Both the position numbers and the translations under genes were made by a program. Of a DNA stretch of 20,717 bases, positions 1 through 6,468 are shown one piece after another. Origin of the DNA: JBHIFE01 sp046760985. Lineage in GTDB: Bacteria; Chloroflexota; Dehalococcoidia; Dehalococcoidales; RBG-16-60-22. The number at the start of each line of letters is the position of its first letter. The first letter of the stretch is position 1. The stretch is from NCBI GenBank assembly GCA_046760985.1, contig JBHIFE010000014.1, forward strand, positions 1 to 20,717. The letters run 5' to 3'. The notes beneath the pieces are model-generated. The model searched no databases, had not been told where the DNA came from, and was given only the letters and a program-made list of their open reading frames with translations.

Positions 1-213
1 AATTGATTCATGGTAAATATGGCTCACCTTCCCTATTTTCGACTCAAGGTTAGCTACATGCTGGACCACCTGCTCCCAGTAGAGATTAAACTTTTCCACA
101 TATTCAGCCGGAGCATCCTCTCCACAAAATATCAGGGGGATAAGACAGAGCTTTCTCTTGCCGGTAAAGTGCTCGGCTTCAGGTTTTTCAATCTTACCTA
201 GTTGCTCAGCCAT
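1..213 (-). CDS. Conserved protein of unknown function, 3'-truncated by window edge
   Basis: The minus strand opens with ATG at 213 behind a purine-rich ribosome-binding site (AAAGGATGG) and stays open for 71 codons to the window edge. The visible protein starts MAEQLGKIEKPEAEHF and continues with a charged stretch, a hydrophobic LCLIPLIFCGED segment and a helical region rich in E, Q, H and V. I recognise no catalytic motif and assign no function. A plus-strand frame at 10-201 overlaps it, but it has no good ribosome-binding site and its composition looks like a shadow. The gene diverges from the histidine kinase gene, and the two share the 152-bp spacer at 214-365. The C-terminus lies outside the window, so the family cannot be judged. 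Confidence 0.7.
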   Translation of the reverse strand, partial: MAEQLGKIEKPEAEHFTGKRKLCLIPLIFCGEDAPAEYVEKFNLYWEQVVQHVANLESKIGKVSHIYHESI

Positions 214-307
214 TTCCAACCATCCTTTCCATTCACAGTCTAATTTTACCCGCTGAGAGTGCTCTGAACAAGAGTCTCCGGGAGAAAAACAGCCCCTCCT
301 TAACTCC

Positions 308-336
308 TTGACATCCGCTACTTGACGAACTACTAT
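308..336 (+). promoter_or_regulatory. Sigma-70-type promoter for the histidine kinase/response regulator pair
   Basis: TTGACA at 308-313 is a perfect -35 box. It is followed by a 17-nt spacer and TACTAT at 331-336 (4 of 6 to consensus). The predicted start near 343 leaves a short leader of about 23 nt with a GGAAG ribosome-binding site before the ATG at 366. Apart from this and the minus-strand gene's ribosome-binding site, the spacer at 214-365 shows no other feature I can support. Confidence 0.65.
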
Positions 337-365
337 TTAAATTAATTAAGCCGGAAGATACCAAA

Positions 366-1544
366 ATGCAAACCAGATACGAAAGAGAAGCATACCAGTT
401 TCTAGCCGTTTACCGGTTTTTGTCTTACGCCCTGGCGGTGATGTTCACTCAAGTAACGCCGATGGTGCTGAGTATACCAAGAATGCCTCCCCTTCAACTC
501 TATATAATCCTGAGCACACTGGGGGTCTATACTATCTTGAGAGTCTTCTCCCCTCTCCGCTGGCGAGAGAGGAGCACGATGACCTATCTAATTCTGGCGG
601 GCGATTTTGTGCTTTGCATACTGCTGGTTGTTTATACCGGCGGCTTAAACAGCAGCTTCCTGCTCTATTCCCTCACCCCGATTATGACCGCCGCCCTTCT
701 CTTTGAGGAAAAAGTTGCCCTTTCCTTGGCGGCTACCGCCTCTCTCGTCCTCTCCATTACCCACCTGACTCTAAGCCAGTTCATCACAAGAATTGCCTGG
801 ATTATGCAGGGACACAACCTCACCCTGCTGATAGTCTATACCCTTTTCAGCTTTGTCTGTGCCACCGTGCCTTACCGCATTAATCTGAATATTCGTCGGC
901 GCATAGAAAGAGAGGCTATTCTTGAGGAGCGCCGCAGAATTGCCCGAGAGATACACGATGGTGTGGCACAGTCACTAAGTTACCTTAATCTAAAAACAAA
1001 GCAGGTAAGTGACTCGGTTTCCTCCCAGAACATTGTGCAGGCAATCACCGAGCTTGGCGAAATTCGGGAGGTAGTCCAGGACACCTATGAGGATATCAGG
1101 GAATCCATCGACCAATTAAGCATCGAGACCAGGACTCTTCCCATAATACCAGCCCTGGCAAACTATACCCGGGATTTTGGCAATAATAACAGTATCCGCG
1201 TTAAATTTGATGCCCCCAAAGCTTTCCCCCAGCTTTCCCCGGTGGCTGAGTTGCAATTGCTGCGTATTGCTCAAGAGGCGCTGACCAACGTCAGAAGACA
1301 TGCTCTAGCCAGTGGGGTGGAAGTAAAACTAGAAAATACCAAGCAGGCGGTAGAGATGATGGTCAAGGACAATGGGCAAGGCTTCGTCCTTGCCGACCTT
1401 GAAAAGTCCCCTCCCGGCTACCACGGACTGAACATCATAAAAGAAAGAGCAGAGGGGCTTGGCGGCAGTTTGACCATCTCTACTGCCCCAAGAGAGGGGA
1501 CAGAGGTAAGGGTCAGCCTGCCTATTGAAAAAGTGAAGTTATAA
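366..1544 (+). CDS. NarL-type membrane sensor histidine kinase
   Basis: This 392-residue protein is a two-component sensor kinase of the NarX/DegS/LiaS class (HisKA_3 plus HATPase_c). Residues about 14-170 hold five or six hydrophobic membrane segments with very short loops, so the signal is probably sensed in or at the membrane; there is no large extracellular domain. The H-box follows (EERRRIAREIHDGVAQSL, phospho-acceptor His197), then a helical dimerisation region. The ATPase domain shows an N-box (QEALTNVRRHA, Asn308), a G1 box (DNGQGF, 335-340) and a glycine-rich GYHGLNIIKERAEGLGG segment. The response regulator gene begins 1 nt after its stop codon, so the two are translationally coupled. 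The signal is unknown. Its position just upstream of the pilin genes suggests, but does not prove, control of pili or surface functions. Confidence 0.93.
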   Translation: MQTRYEREAYQFLAVYRFLSYALAVMFTQVTPMVLSIPRMPPLQLYIILSTLGVYTILRVFSPLRWRERSTMTYLILAGDFVLCILLVVYTGGLNSSFLLYSLTPIMTAALLFEEKVALSLAATASLVLSITHLTLSQFITRIAWIMQGHNLTLLIVYTLFSFVCATVPYRINLNIRRRIEREAILEERRRIAREIHDGVAQSLSYLNLKTKQVSDSVSSQNIVQAITELGEIREVVQDTYEDIRESIDQLSIETRTLPIIPALANYTRDFGNNNSIRVKFDAPKAFPQLSPVAELQLLRIAQEALTNVRRHALASGVEVKLENTKQAVEMMVKDNGQGFVLADLEKSPPGYHGLNIIKERAEGLGGSLTISTAPREGTEVRVSLPIEKVKL

Positions 1545-1545
1545 A

Positions 1546-2217
1546 ATGGATACCATTAAAGTACTTGTGGTGGATGACCATGCCCTATTTCGTCGGGGTA
1601 TCACTGCGGTACTGACTAACCAGGAAAACTTGGAGGTAGTTGGGGAGGCATCAGACGGACTGGAGGCAATTAGGAAAGCCGAGGAAATTGTCCCTGATGT
1701 AATTCTGATGGACCTCAATATGCCACATTGTAGCGGATTGGAAGCCACTCAAGCAATTGAAACCAAAATGCCACAGGTTAATATCCTCGTCCTGACCGTC
1801 TCTGATAACGAGGCTGACCTCTTCGCCGCTATGAAATTTGGTGCCAAGGGTTACATCCTTAAGAATACTGAACCCGATGAGCTGGTTCAGGCTATCTTTA
1901 ATATTGCCCAAGGCGGAGTTATCATCTCCCCCATCATGGCAACAAAGCTGCTCACCGAGTTCAAAGACTTGGAAGCCGGGGTGGAGAGGGAATCCACTCA
2001 AGAAGCCGAGGCTAACTTGAGCCCACGAGAAGGAGAGGTGCTGCAACTGGTAGCTCAAGGAGCCACCAATAAGCAGATTGCTGATTCCCTGTTCATTTCT
2101 GAGAGCACGGTAAAGACACACCTGCGCAATATTATGGAGAAGCTGCATCTGGCTAACCGGAGTCAGGCGGCAGCTTACGCAGTTGAAAAAGGGCTTGTCA
2201 AATATAAGGAACAATGA
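1546..2217 (+). CDS. NarL/LuxR-family DNA-binding response regulator
   Basis: This 223-residue regulator is the cognate partner of the upstream kinase. The receiver domain (1-120) has the acidic pair Asp10/Asp11, the phospho-acceptor Asp56 in ILMDLNMP, the switch residue Thr84 and Lys106 in GYILKN. A linker of about 35 residues leads to a LuxR-type helix-turn-helix (about 158-218) with the family signature LSPREGEVL, TNKQIADSLFISESTVKTH and the closing LHLANRSQA. The length and domain order are normal for the NarL family, and all key residues are present. The protein is expected to dimerise when phosphorylated and bind inverted or direct half-sites in promoters. The nearest downstream promoter region, 2333-2508 ahead of the pilins, contains repeated ACTAG motifs that could be such sites (inference). 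Confidence 0.94.
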   Translation: MDTIKVLVVDDHALFRRGITAVLTNQENLEVVGEASDGLEAIRKAEEIVPDVILMDLNMPHCSGLEATQAIETKMPQVNILVLTVSDNEADLFAAMKFGAKGYILKNTEPDELVQAIFNIAQGGVIISPIMATKLLTEFKDLEAGVERESTQEAEANLSPREGEVLQLVAQGATNKQIADSLFISESTVKTHLRNIMEKLHLANRSQAAAYAVEKGLVKYKEQ

Positions 2218-2246
2218 GCCCCCGCAACTCTAAACGAAGCCCCGCC

Positions 2247-2332
2247 GTCATTGCGAGCAAAGCGAAGCAATCCCTTATAATAGTCCCGCTCTTTCTTCGA
2301 GATTGCTTCGGCACTGTGTGCCTCGCAATGAC
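2247..2332. repeat. 86-bp imperfect inverted-repeat element (GTCATTGCGAG type)
   Basis: The outer arms GTCATTGCGAG (2247-2257) and CTCGCAATGAC (2322-2332) are exact reverse complements. Inside them GAAGCAATC (2264-2272) pairs with GATTGCTTC (2301-2309), and the right arm holds a smaller hairpin, GGCAC-TGT-GTGCC (2310-2322). The element can fold into one long interrupted hairpin. Short palindromic repeats of the 'GTCATTGCGAG...GAAGCAATC' type occur dispersed between genes in many bacterial genomes and look like non-coding MITE- or REP-like elements. It sits 29 bp after the response regulator stop and may also serve as its transcription end. No T-tract follows, so it is not a canonical terminator. 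Confidence 0.75.
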
Positions 2333-2370
2333 ACCTAAGTCTGTGAATTGAGACGTAATCACCCAAAAGT

Positions 2371-2472
2371 ACTAGTTTTTTACTTCAAAAATCACCCATT
2401 TGCACGATTGCAGGTAGCCACATAATGCCCTACGATTAAAACGCTAGTCTATTTAAGGGACGACTAGTTTTT
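2371..2472 (+). promoter_or_regulatory. Pilin upstream region with repeated ACTAG motifs
   Basis: ACTAGTTTTT occurs twice as an exact direct repeat (2371-2380 and 2463-2472). Between the copies CTAGTC (2444-2449) is inverted relative to GACTAG (2462-2467). The motif therefore appears three times in about 100 bp ahead of the first pilin gene, as expected for a regulator binding region. TTGCAG (2409-2414), then 17 nt, then TACGAT (2432-2437) is a weak candidate promoter; I find no convincing sigma-54 or sigma-28 site. The rest of 2333-2508 holds only the strong pilin ribosome-binding site, AAGGAGGTGA at 2496-2505. Confidence 0.35.
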
Positions 2473-2508
2473 GAAAAAGACAGAATAATTGGGAGAAGGA
2501 GGTGAAAA

Positions 2509-3006
2509 ATGAGAATACCCAGAAGAGGGGAGAAGGGTTTTACCCTGATTGAGCTGCTGATTGTGGTCGCCATCCTCGGCGTGCTGGCAGCGGTGATTAT
2601 CCCCAATGTGGGGCGCTTCCTCGGCAGAGGAGAGGAGGAGGCAAGAAGAACCGAGTACCATAACGTCTCCTCAGCGGTAATTGCCATGATGGTTGATAAT
2701 GGTCTGGCGACAATACCAAATCCCATCACCGCCTCCGCCAATGCCACTAATGACATGACCGCTTTCCCAGATCCTACTTCAGTGGCAGGCAGTGCTGACA
2801 AGCAAACTGACCCCAATGGTACCGCCTATGCAGCAGGCGACGACAATGGATACGTACTCCATGGTCATGATGCCACCGGAGGTGGTGTCTCTGGTCCGGC
2901 GGTCAACTATGTTACCTTTACCCAGACCACCTATTACTACACCGCTGAAGCCGATGGAACGATACACCAGTATGACATGCCCGGTGGAACCGAATATACC
3001 TACTAA
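2509..3006 (+). CDS. Type IV major pilin, copy 1
   Basis: This 165-residue prepilin has a 10-residue basic leader (MRIPRRGEKG) cut before Phe11. The mature part begins FTLIELLIVVAILG, with the conserved Glu at mature position 5 and a hydrophobic helix to about residue 33. The globular part has a helix with GEEEARRTEYHNVSSAVIAMMVDN, an Asn/Thr/Ala/Asp/Gly-rich middle, and a tyrosine-rich end (TYYYT, then EYTY). It has no Cys, so no disulfide-bonded D-loop. The ribosome-binding site AAGGAGGTGA four bases before ATG is near perfect and predicts high expression, as expected of a structural subunit. An almost identical second copy follows 52 bp later. Assembly genes lie convergently at 3.9-13.1 kb. 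The protein would be processed by a PilD-like peptidase, which is not in this window. Confidence 0.93.
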   Translation: MRIPRRGEKGFTLIELLIVVAILGVLAAVIIPNVGRFLGRGEEEARRTEYHNVSSAVIAMMVDNGLATIPNPITASANATNDMTAFPDPTSVAGSADKQTDPNGTAYAAGDDNGYVLHGHDATGGGVSGPAVNYVTFTQTTYYYTAEADGTIHQYDMPGGTEYTY

Positions 3007-3058
3007 TAAGTTAATTGGCTAGGAATAGAAAAAGGACGAGTTGGGAAGGAGGTGAAAA

Positions 3059-3556
3059 ATGAGGCTCCCTAGGAAAGGAGAAAAAGGTTTTACCCTGATT
3101 GAACTGCTGATTGTGGTTGCCATCCTCGGCGTGCTGGCAGCGGTGGTTATCCCCAATGTGGGGCGCTTCCTCGGCAGAGGAGAGGAGGAGGCAAGAAGAA
3201 CCGAGTACCATAACGTCTCCTCAGCGGTAATTGCCATGATGGTTGATAATGGTCTGGCGACAATACCAAATCCCATCACCGCCTCCGCCAATGCCACTAA
3301 TGACATGACCGCTTTCCCAGATCCTACTTCAGTGGCAGGCAGTGCTGACAAGCAAACTGACCCCAATGGTACCGCCTATGCAGCAGGCGACGACAATGGA
3401 TACGTACTCCATGGTCATGATGCCACCGGAGGTGGTGTCTCTGGTCCGGCGGTCAACTATGTCACCTTTACCCAGACCACCTATTACTACACCAGTGACG
3501 CCGATGGAACGATACACCAGTATGACACGCCCGGTGGAACCGAATATACCTACTAA
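3059..3556 (+). CDS. Type IV major pilin, copy 2 (tandem duplicate)
   Basis: This 165-residue protein is colinear with copy 1. The leader differs (MRLPRKGEKG versus MRIPRRGEKG), the helix has Val for Ile at residue 30, and the tail has TSDADG and DTPGG instead of TAEADG and DMPGG. Everything else is identical. At DNA level 12 differences fall in the first 93 bases and 5 after base 404 of the gene, with none in the 316 bases between. The strong ribosome-binding site AAGGAGGTGA is repeated, so both copies should be well translated. They may be co-assembled, or one may replace the other. Because early differences are largely silent while the centre is identical, gene conversion or selection on the middle segment is likely (inference). 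Confidence 0.93.
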   Translation: MRLPRKGEKGFTLIELLIVVAILGVLAAVVIPNVGRFLGRGEEEARRTEYHNVSSAVIAMMVDNGLATIPNPITASANATNDMTAFPDPTSVAGSADKQTDPNGTAYAAGDDNGYVLHGHDATGGGVSGPAVNYVTFTQTTYYYTSDADGTIHQYDTPGGTEYTY

Positions 3557-3579
3557 CAGCTTAACTGGCTGAGCGTACC

Positions 3580-3628
3580 CAGTGAAGGACAGGTGTCCGA
3601 GGCATATAAACGGGCACCTGTCCTACTG
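3580..3628 (+). terminator. Strong stem-loop after the pilin pair, terminator-like without T-tract
   Basis: AGGACAGGTG (3586-3595) pairs exactly with CACCTGTCCT (3615-3624). The stem extends inward by TCCG/CGGG (one G-U pair) to an 11-nt AT-rich loop. It extends outward by CAGT (3580-3583) and ACTG (3625-3628) after a two-base bulge. No run of T follows, so it may act as an mRNA-stabilising 3' end or a partial terminator for the abundant pilin message rather than a classical intrinsic terminator. The zinc-ribbon gene starts about 50 bp later. Confidence 0.5.
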
Positions 3629-3677
3629 TGAGTCGGCTGGAGTGTAAGTTTGAGGAAGAGGCAAAAGAGATAAAACT

Positions 3678-3866
3678 ATGGATTATCCAACCAAAGTATG
3701 TCCTTACTGTAAAGCCCAACTGCAGCAGGCAGAGGGTGCCTTTGAGCTGGTAAAAAGAGGGATGAGTAGCTCTGAGCCCTCCACCGGATTCTCGGTCACC
3801 CTCTATTCGTGCCCGAAATGCGGCTATATTGAACTCTATGACCTTAAGGTCGTCGGTCGCATATAA
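3678..3866 (+). CDS. Small zinc-ribbon protein
   Basis: This 62-residue protein carries two CxxC knuckles, CPYC (Cys8, Cys11) and CPKC (Cys45, Cys48), about 33 residues apart, the pattern of a one-domain zinc ribbon. The second knuckle lies in a YSCPKCGYIELYD strand-turn typical of small 'nucleic-acid-binding' or redox-type ribbons. There is no other domain, so no specific role can be named. A GAGGAAGAGG stretch lies some distance before the ATG and GAGA just before it, giving only a modest ribosome-binding site. It ends 5 bp from the convergent end of the pilM-pilN gene. Because it follows the pilins on the same strand, it could receive read-through past the stem-loop at 3580-3628. Confidence 0.75.
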   Translation: MDYPTKVCPYCKAQLQQAEGAFELVKRGMSSSEPSTGFSVTLYSCPKCGYIELYDLKVVGRI

Positions 3867-3871
3867 GGTGC

Positions 3872-5401
3872 TTACTCACTGACTTTGGGCTGTACCTTAA
3901 TAGTGCCGCCGGTGGTATAGGGGTAACCCTCAGGGGGAGGAATGGGGGTGGAAAAACGACCGCTTTCTTCCAGAGCGGTTAAGTATTTTCTAAAAGTAAT
4001 ATAATCTTCTGCTTGGCAGCTGATGGTTATATTATTGCTTTCGTGAGCAATTGACTTTACCTGAACACCAAGCCTCTCCGCTTCACTGGTAATGACTCCT
4101 ATGTCCTCGGTAAAGTTGCCCCCCATATTGACAATGGCATGATATTCATTGATTGCCTTTTGCAGAGGCTCACGGTTTTTAAGTTCCAGCTTCTGCATTT
4201 CCAGTTTATTATCAAGAATGGAAAAGGTTGTCTCAAGGGCAGCAGTCCTGTCCATCGCCTCGGTGGTTGTCTGGTATAGAGGGAAAAGCAGAGCCATGGC
4301 AACTACTATAAGACCAAAGCCATATAGCTGTTTTGCTGCCGGGCGCCATGGCTGATAAATGTCAGGCAGAAGATTCATATCAAGTGGTAAATAGCCAGCT
4401 TGCTCAAGAGCTTTAGATGGCACCACCCCCTTTAGGGCAAGCCCGATACTTACTGCATACTGGGAGACAGGCATGTCAGCGGAATATTCTAACGGTGGTG
4501 CCAACGGCTCAACGGGATATTCTAACCTAGCTTGCAGCTTCTCCATCAGGGTGAGGTCAGCAGACATCTGTCCGGTGATAATAAGAGGAGTAGCTGGGTC
4601 AAGGGGAGCATCAGGATGACGTGAATTATAGAAGTCCACCGTCAGCCCCAGGGTTGTTGCCAAATTCTCTGCCTTTTCTTCTACAGTAAGGTCAGTGGGC
4701 TGCCAGGCAATGGGGCGCATGATTTCAGGCACTCCATTCACTACCACAATGACATCAAGACTGGAGGGTTCAATATTAAGGATAAGAGCCTGCTCCTTGT
4801 TTACCGCCCTAGTTAGCGCCATAGCCCTGAGTTCCAGTATGCGGGGATGAATGCCTGCTCTCCTCAATGACCGCACTTCATCGTCTAATGTATCTCGTGG
4901 CACCCCCACGAAGAGAACCTGCCGCCCACCTTCGGTGGTGGCAATAGTTTGCCAAGTGAGGTATAGCCTATCTTCGGGTAAGGGCATTGTCTCCCTCGCC
5001 ACATCTAGAACCGCCTCCTGGAGCGTTAATCCCGGAGGTGGGTTAGACACTGTCAGGGTGCGGTTTATTGAATAAAGGCCGCTAAGACTGGCAATGACTT
5101 TCTTCGCCTTTATGCCGCTTGAAGCCATCAGCTGTTTAACCACCACACCCAAAGCTGGCTGCTCTGAGACTGCCTCCCCTTCCACCTTGCTCGGTTCAAG
5201 AGAGACGCTCGCCCACTTTCTCACCACCCCCCCTCTAGCCTCCAGAAGCCTGACAGCGTCGCCGTCTATATCAAGGGTTACTACCCTTCCAGCTATCCGC
5301 TTTCTTATCGCCCTTCTTATGGTCTCCCCAAGCCTCCGAATAGCAGTACCTATATCCAGAGCTAAGACTCCCTTAGGCGGGGTTATGCCTCTCTTAAGCA
5401 A
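3872..5401 (-). CDS. PilM-PilN fusion, type IV pilus inner-membrane assembly protein
   Basis: This 509-residue protein joins two pilus assembly proteins that are usually separate. Residues about 40-325 have the actin/FtsA-like PilM layout: VVTLDIDGDAVRLLEARGG at the start, QEAVLDVARETMPLPEDRLYLTW, a VPRDTLDDEVRSLRRAGIHPRILEL segment, a LNIEPSSLDVIVVVNGVPEIMRPI strand pair, and PLIITGQ. Residues about 359-377 form one membrane segment, followed by a coiled coil (380-425) and an alpha/beta tail (435-505) like PilN. In the usual system cytoplasmic PilM binds the N-terminal tail of PilN; here they are covalently joined. The start is TTG at 5401, two bases after the upstream TGA, with only GGGGGG-TGG as a possible ribosome-binding site. 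The first 38 residues contain an extra LALDIGT motif. The start is therefore uncertain. Confidence 0.85.
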   Translation of the reverse strand: MLKRGITPPKGVLALDIGTAIRRLGETIRRAIRKRIAGRVVTLDIDGDAVRLLEARGGVVRKWASVSLEPSKVEGEAVSEQPALGVVVKQLMASSGIKAKKVIASLSGLYSINRTLTVSNPPPGLTLQEAVLDVARETMPLPEDRLYLTWQTIATTEGGRQVLFVGVPRDTLDDEVRSLRRAGIHPRILELRAMALTRAVNKEQALILNIEPSSLDVIVVVNGVPEIMRPIAWQPTDLTVEEKAENLATTLGLTVDFYNSRHPDAPLDPATPLIITGQMSADLTLMEKLQARLEYPVEPLAPPLEYSADMPVSQYAVSIGLALKGVVPSKALEQAGYLPLDMNLLPDIYQPWRPAAKQLYGFGLIVVAMALLFPLYQTTTEAMDRTAALETTFSILDNKLEMQKLELKNREPLQKAINEYHAIVNMGGNFTEDIGVITSEAERLGVQVKSIAHESNNITISCQAEDYITFRKYLTALEESGRFSTPIPPPEGYPYTTGGTIKVQPKVSE

Positions 5402-5403
5402 AA

Positions 5404-6387
5404 TCAGCCACCCCCCGATGGTTTAGTATAGAGGTCAACATCCAAGATAACAATAGTCTCAGTCCTAGACTCTTCACTACCCAGATACTCGGTCGCCGTA
5501 GCTATATCTGGTCCGTCAAACTGGCGCACCGTCCCATCCGTCTCACAAGTATAATAATATTGGGTGGTGAGCTCGTCAATATAGCTGACAGTCTCAAACT
5601 GCGTGGCATTATCGGTAACAATTTTGTCATGCTCATAGAGCAGGTATCCATCCTTGGGAGTGCCAGCCCCGGTATAGCCTTTTTGGGTAGCCGTGGTGGT
5701 AGTATCAGGGAAGCCTTCCAGCGTTCCCACTGTGTTTGGGTCGTCCCCCATATAGTTAGTGGCATTGCCACTGGCATAGCTGATTGGATTAGGTATCTCG
5801 TCAAGGGCGTTATCAACCATCATGGCAGTCACTGCGGCTAACACCTCACGAAACTCCTCTCTTCTAGCTGCCTCTTCACCCACGTACCTTATTTGCGTCC
5901 AGCTAACATCTACCTTCTTCAGTATTAGTGTCTTCATCGTTTTACCTGAATCAAGGTCAGAGAGGAAAGCCGTCACGCTGTCAGGGTCACCCTGCACCTT
6001 GACACTTCTGAAAGGCAGAATCTGATAGTTACCTTCGCCCACTTTTTGCATCTTAGGGTCACCCGGGGGAGGAACACTAAACTTACCGCTGCCAGGAGCA
6101 ACATCAATGCCACTCCGCTCAGCTATGCCCACGAGTATAGCAATGGCTTCTGGTACTGACATAGGGGAGAGAGAACGGTTTACCTCATCATATTCTGCTC
6201 TTAACTTCTCGGGGCTGGGCAACGGCTTAGCAACTACGATGCGCAACTTGTTGATTTGCTCCTCCAAGTCTTTTTGCTTTGTTCCCTGCTGGAAATAGAG
6301 AATACCAAGAGCGATATAGATAATTAGGAAAACACCGACTAAAATTAGAAATCCCAAACGACCGATTCTGGCTAGTAAATTCTCCAT
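5404..6387 (-). CDS. PilO-like pilus assembly protein with an internal pilin-like domain
   Basis: The 327-residue protein begins like PilO: short cytoplasmic tail, one membrane segment (about 11-32), coiled coil (35-75) and a ferredoxin-like domain with the strands RSVKVQGDPDSVTAFLSDL and KTLILKKVDVSW (to about 165). The expected closing strand, TETIVILDVDLYT, appears only at 309-321. Between them (about 170-302) lies a block that aligns end to end with residues 41-163 of the two major pilins: GEEAARREEF versus GEEEARRTEY, AMMVDNALDEIPNPI versus AMMVDNGLATIPNPI, and YYYTCETDGTVRQFD versus YYYTAEADGTIHQYD. The pilin N-terminal helix is absent. It is a one-ORF chimera with no frameshift. It lies between the 126-residue gene upstream (67 bp gap) and pilM-pilN (2 bp gap). 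The role of the insert is unknown; pilin recognition at the assembly platform is one possibility. Confidence 0.88.
   Translation of the reverse strand: MENLLARIGRLGFLILVGVFLIIYIALGILYFQQGTKQKDLEEQINKLRIVVAKPLPSPEKLRAEYDEVNRSLSPMSVPEAIAILVGIAERSGIDVAPGSGKFSVPPPGDPKMQKVGEGNYQILPFRSVKVQGDPDSVTAFLSDLDSGKTMKTLILKKVDVSWTQIRYVGEEAARREEFREVLAAVTAMMVDNALDEIPNPISYASGNATNYMGDDPNTVGTLEGFPDTTTTATQKGYTGAGTPKDGYLLYEHDKIVTDNATQFETVSYIDELTTQYYYTCETDGTVRQFDGPDIATATEYLGSEESRTETIVILDVDLYTKPSGGG
5482..5880 (-). other. Pilin-homologous insert inside the PilO-like protein
   Basis: This segment encodes residues about 170-302 of the PilO-like protein and is homologous along its whole length to the globular region of the two major pilins. 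Only short DNA tracts remain identical, the longest I see being TGCCATGATGGTTGATAA (18 nt), so the transfer is old compared with the pilin duplication. It lacks the leader, the cleavage site and the hydrophobic helix, and therefore cannot be assembled as a pilin by itself. Confidence 0.85.
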
Positions 6388-6429
6388 ATTTTTTATCTTT
6401 CCGGTGTCTGATAACCTTTCTACCTAGTA

Positions 6430-6468
6430 AAAGATGAAGCCAGCATTTTTCTGGCTATCGCCATCTTT
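6430..6468 (-). terminator. Stem-loop between the 126-residue gene and the pilO-like gene
   Basis: Inner arms AGCCAG (6438-6443) and CTGGCT (6451-6456) and outer arms AAAGATG (6430-6436) and CATCTTT (6462-6468) form a nested hairpin overlapping the stop codon of the 126-residue gene. On the minus strand the outer stem ends in CATCTTTT, a short T-run. It could be a partial terminator or RNA-processing site that lowers expression of the two distal genes. No promoter is evident between them. Confidence 0.4.

Larger units (their letters stand above)
2496..3556 (+). repeat. Tandem duplication of the pilin gene, period 550 bp
   Basis: The two units (from the ribosome-binding site at 2496 and at 3046) align without gaps through the coding region at a 550-bp offset. 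Positions 2597-2912 equal 3147-3462 exactly (316 bp). Similarity reaches beyond the genes: both stops are followed by related sequence (GTTAATTGGCT after copy 1, CTTAACTGGCT after copy 2), and both starts are preceded by related GAAAAAG...GGGA-AAGGAGGTGAAAA sequence. The duplication therefore included the flanks. Such a repeat can recombine to one or three copies. Confidence 0.9.

Noticed and set aside
10..201. Plus-strand ORF at the left edge
   Set aside because: It overlaps the minus-strand gene, which has a clear start, a ribosome-binding site and protein-like composition.
2509..3556. Conductive (e-pili) pilins, because of many tyrosines
   Set aside because: At 165 residues they are much longer than the short e-pilins, and the aromatics sit mainly in the globular tail; no multiheme cytochromes are in the window.
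5411..5416. Run of six C as a phase-variation tract at the end of the pilO chimera
   Set aside because: Six bases is too short to be clearly slippery, and it falls four codons before the stop.
5482..5880. Silent pilin cassette that donates sequence to the expressed pilins
   Set aside because: The block is too diverged at DNA level (longest identical run seen 18 nt) and lies inside an intact, in-frame assembly gene.
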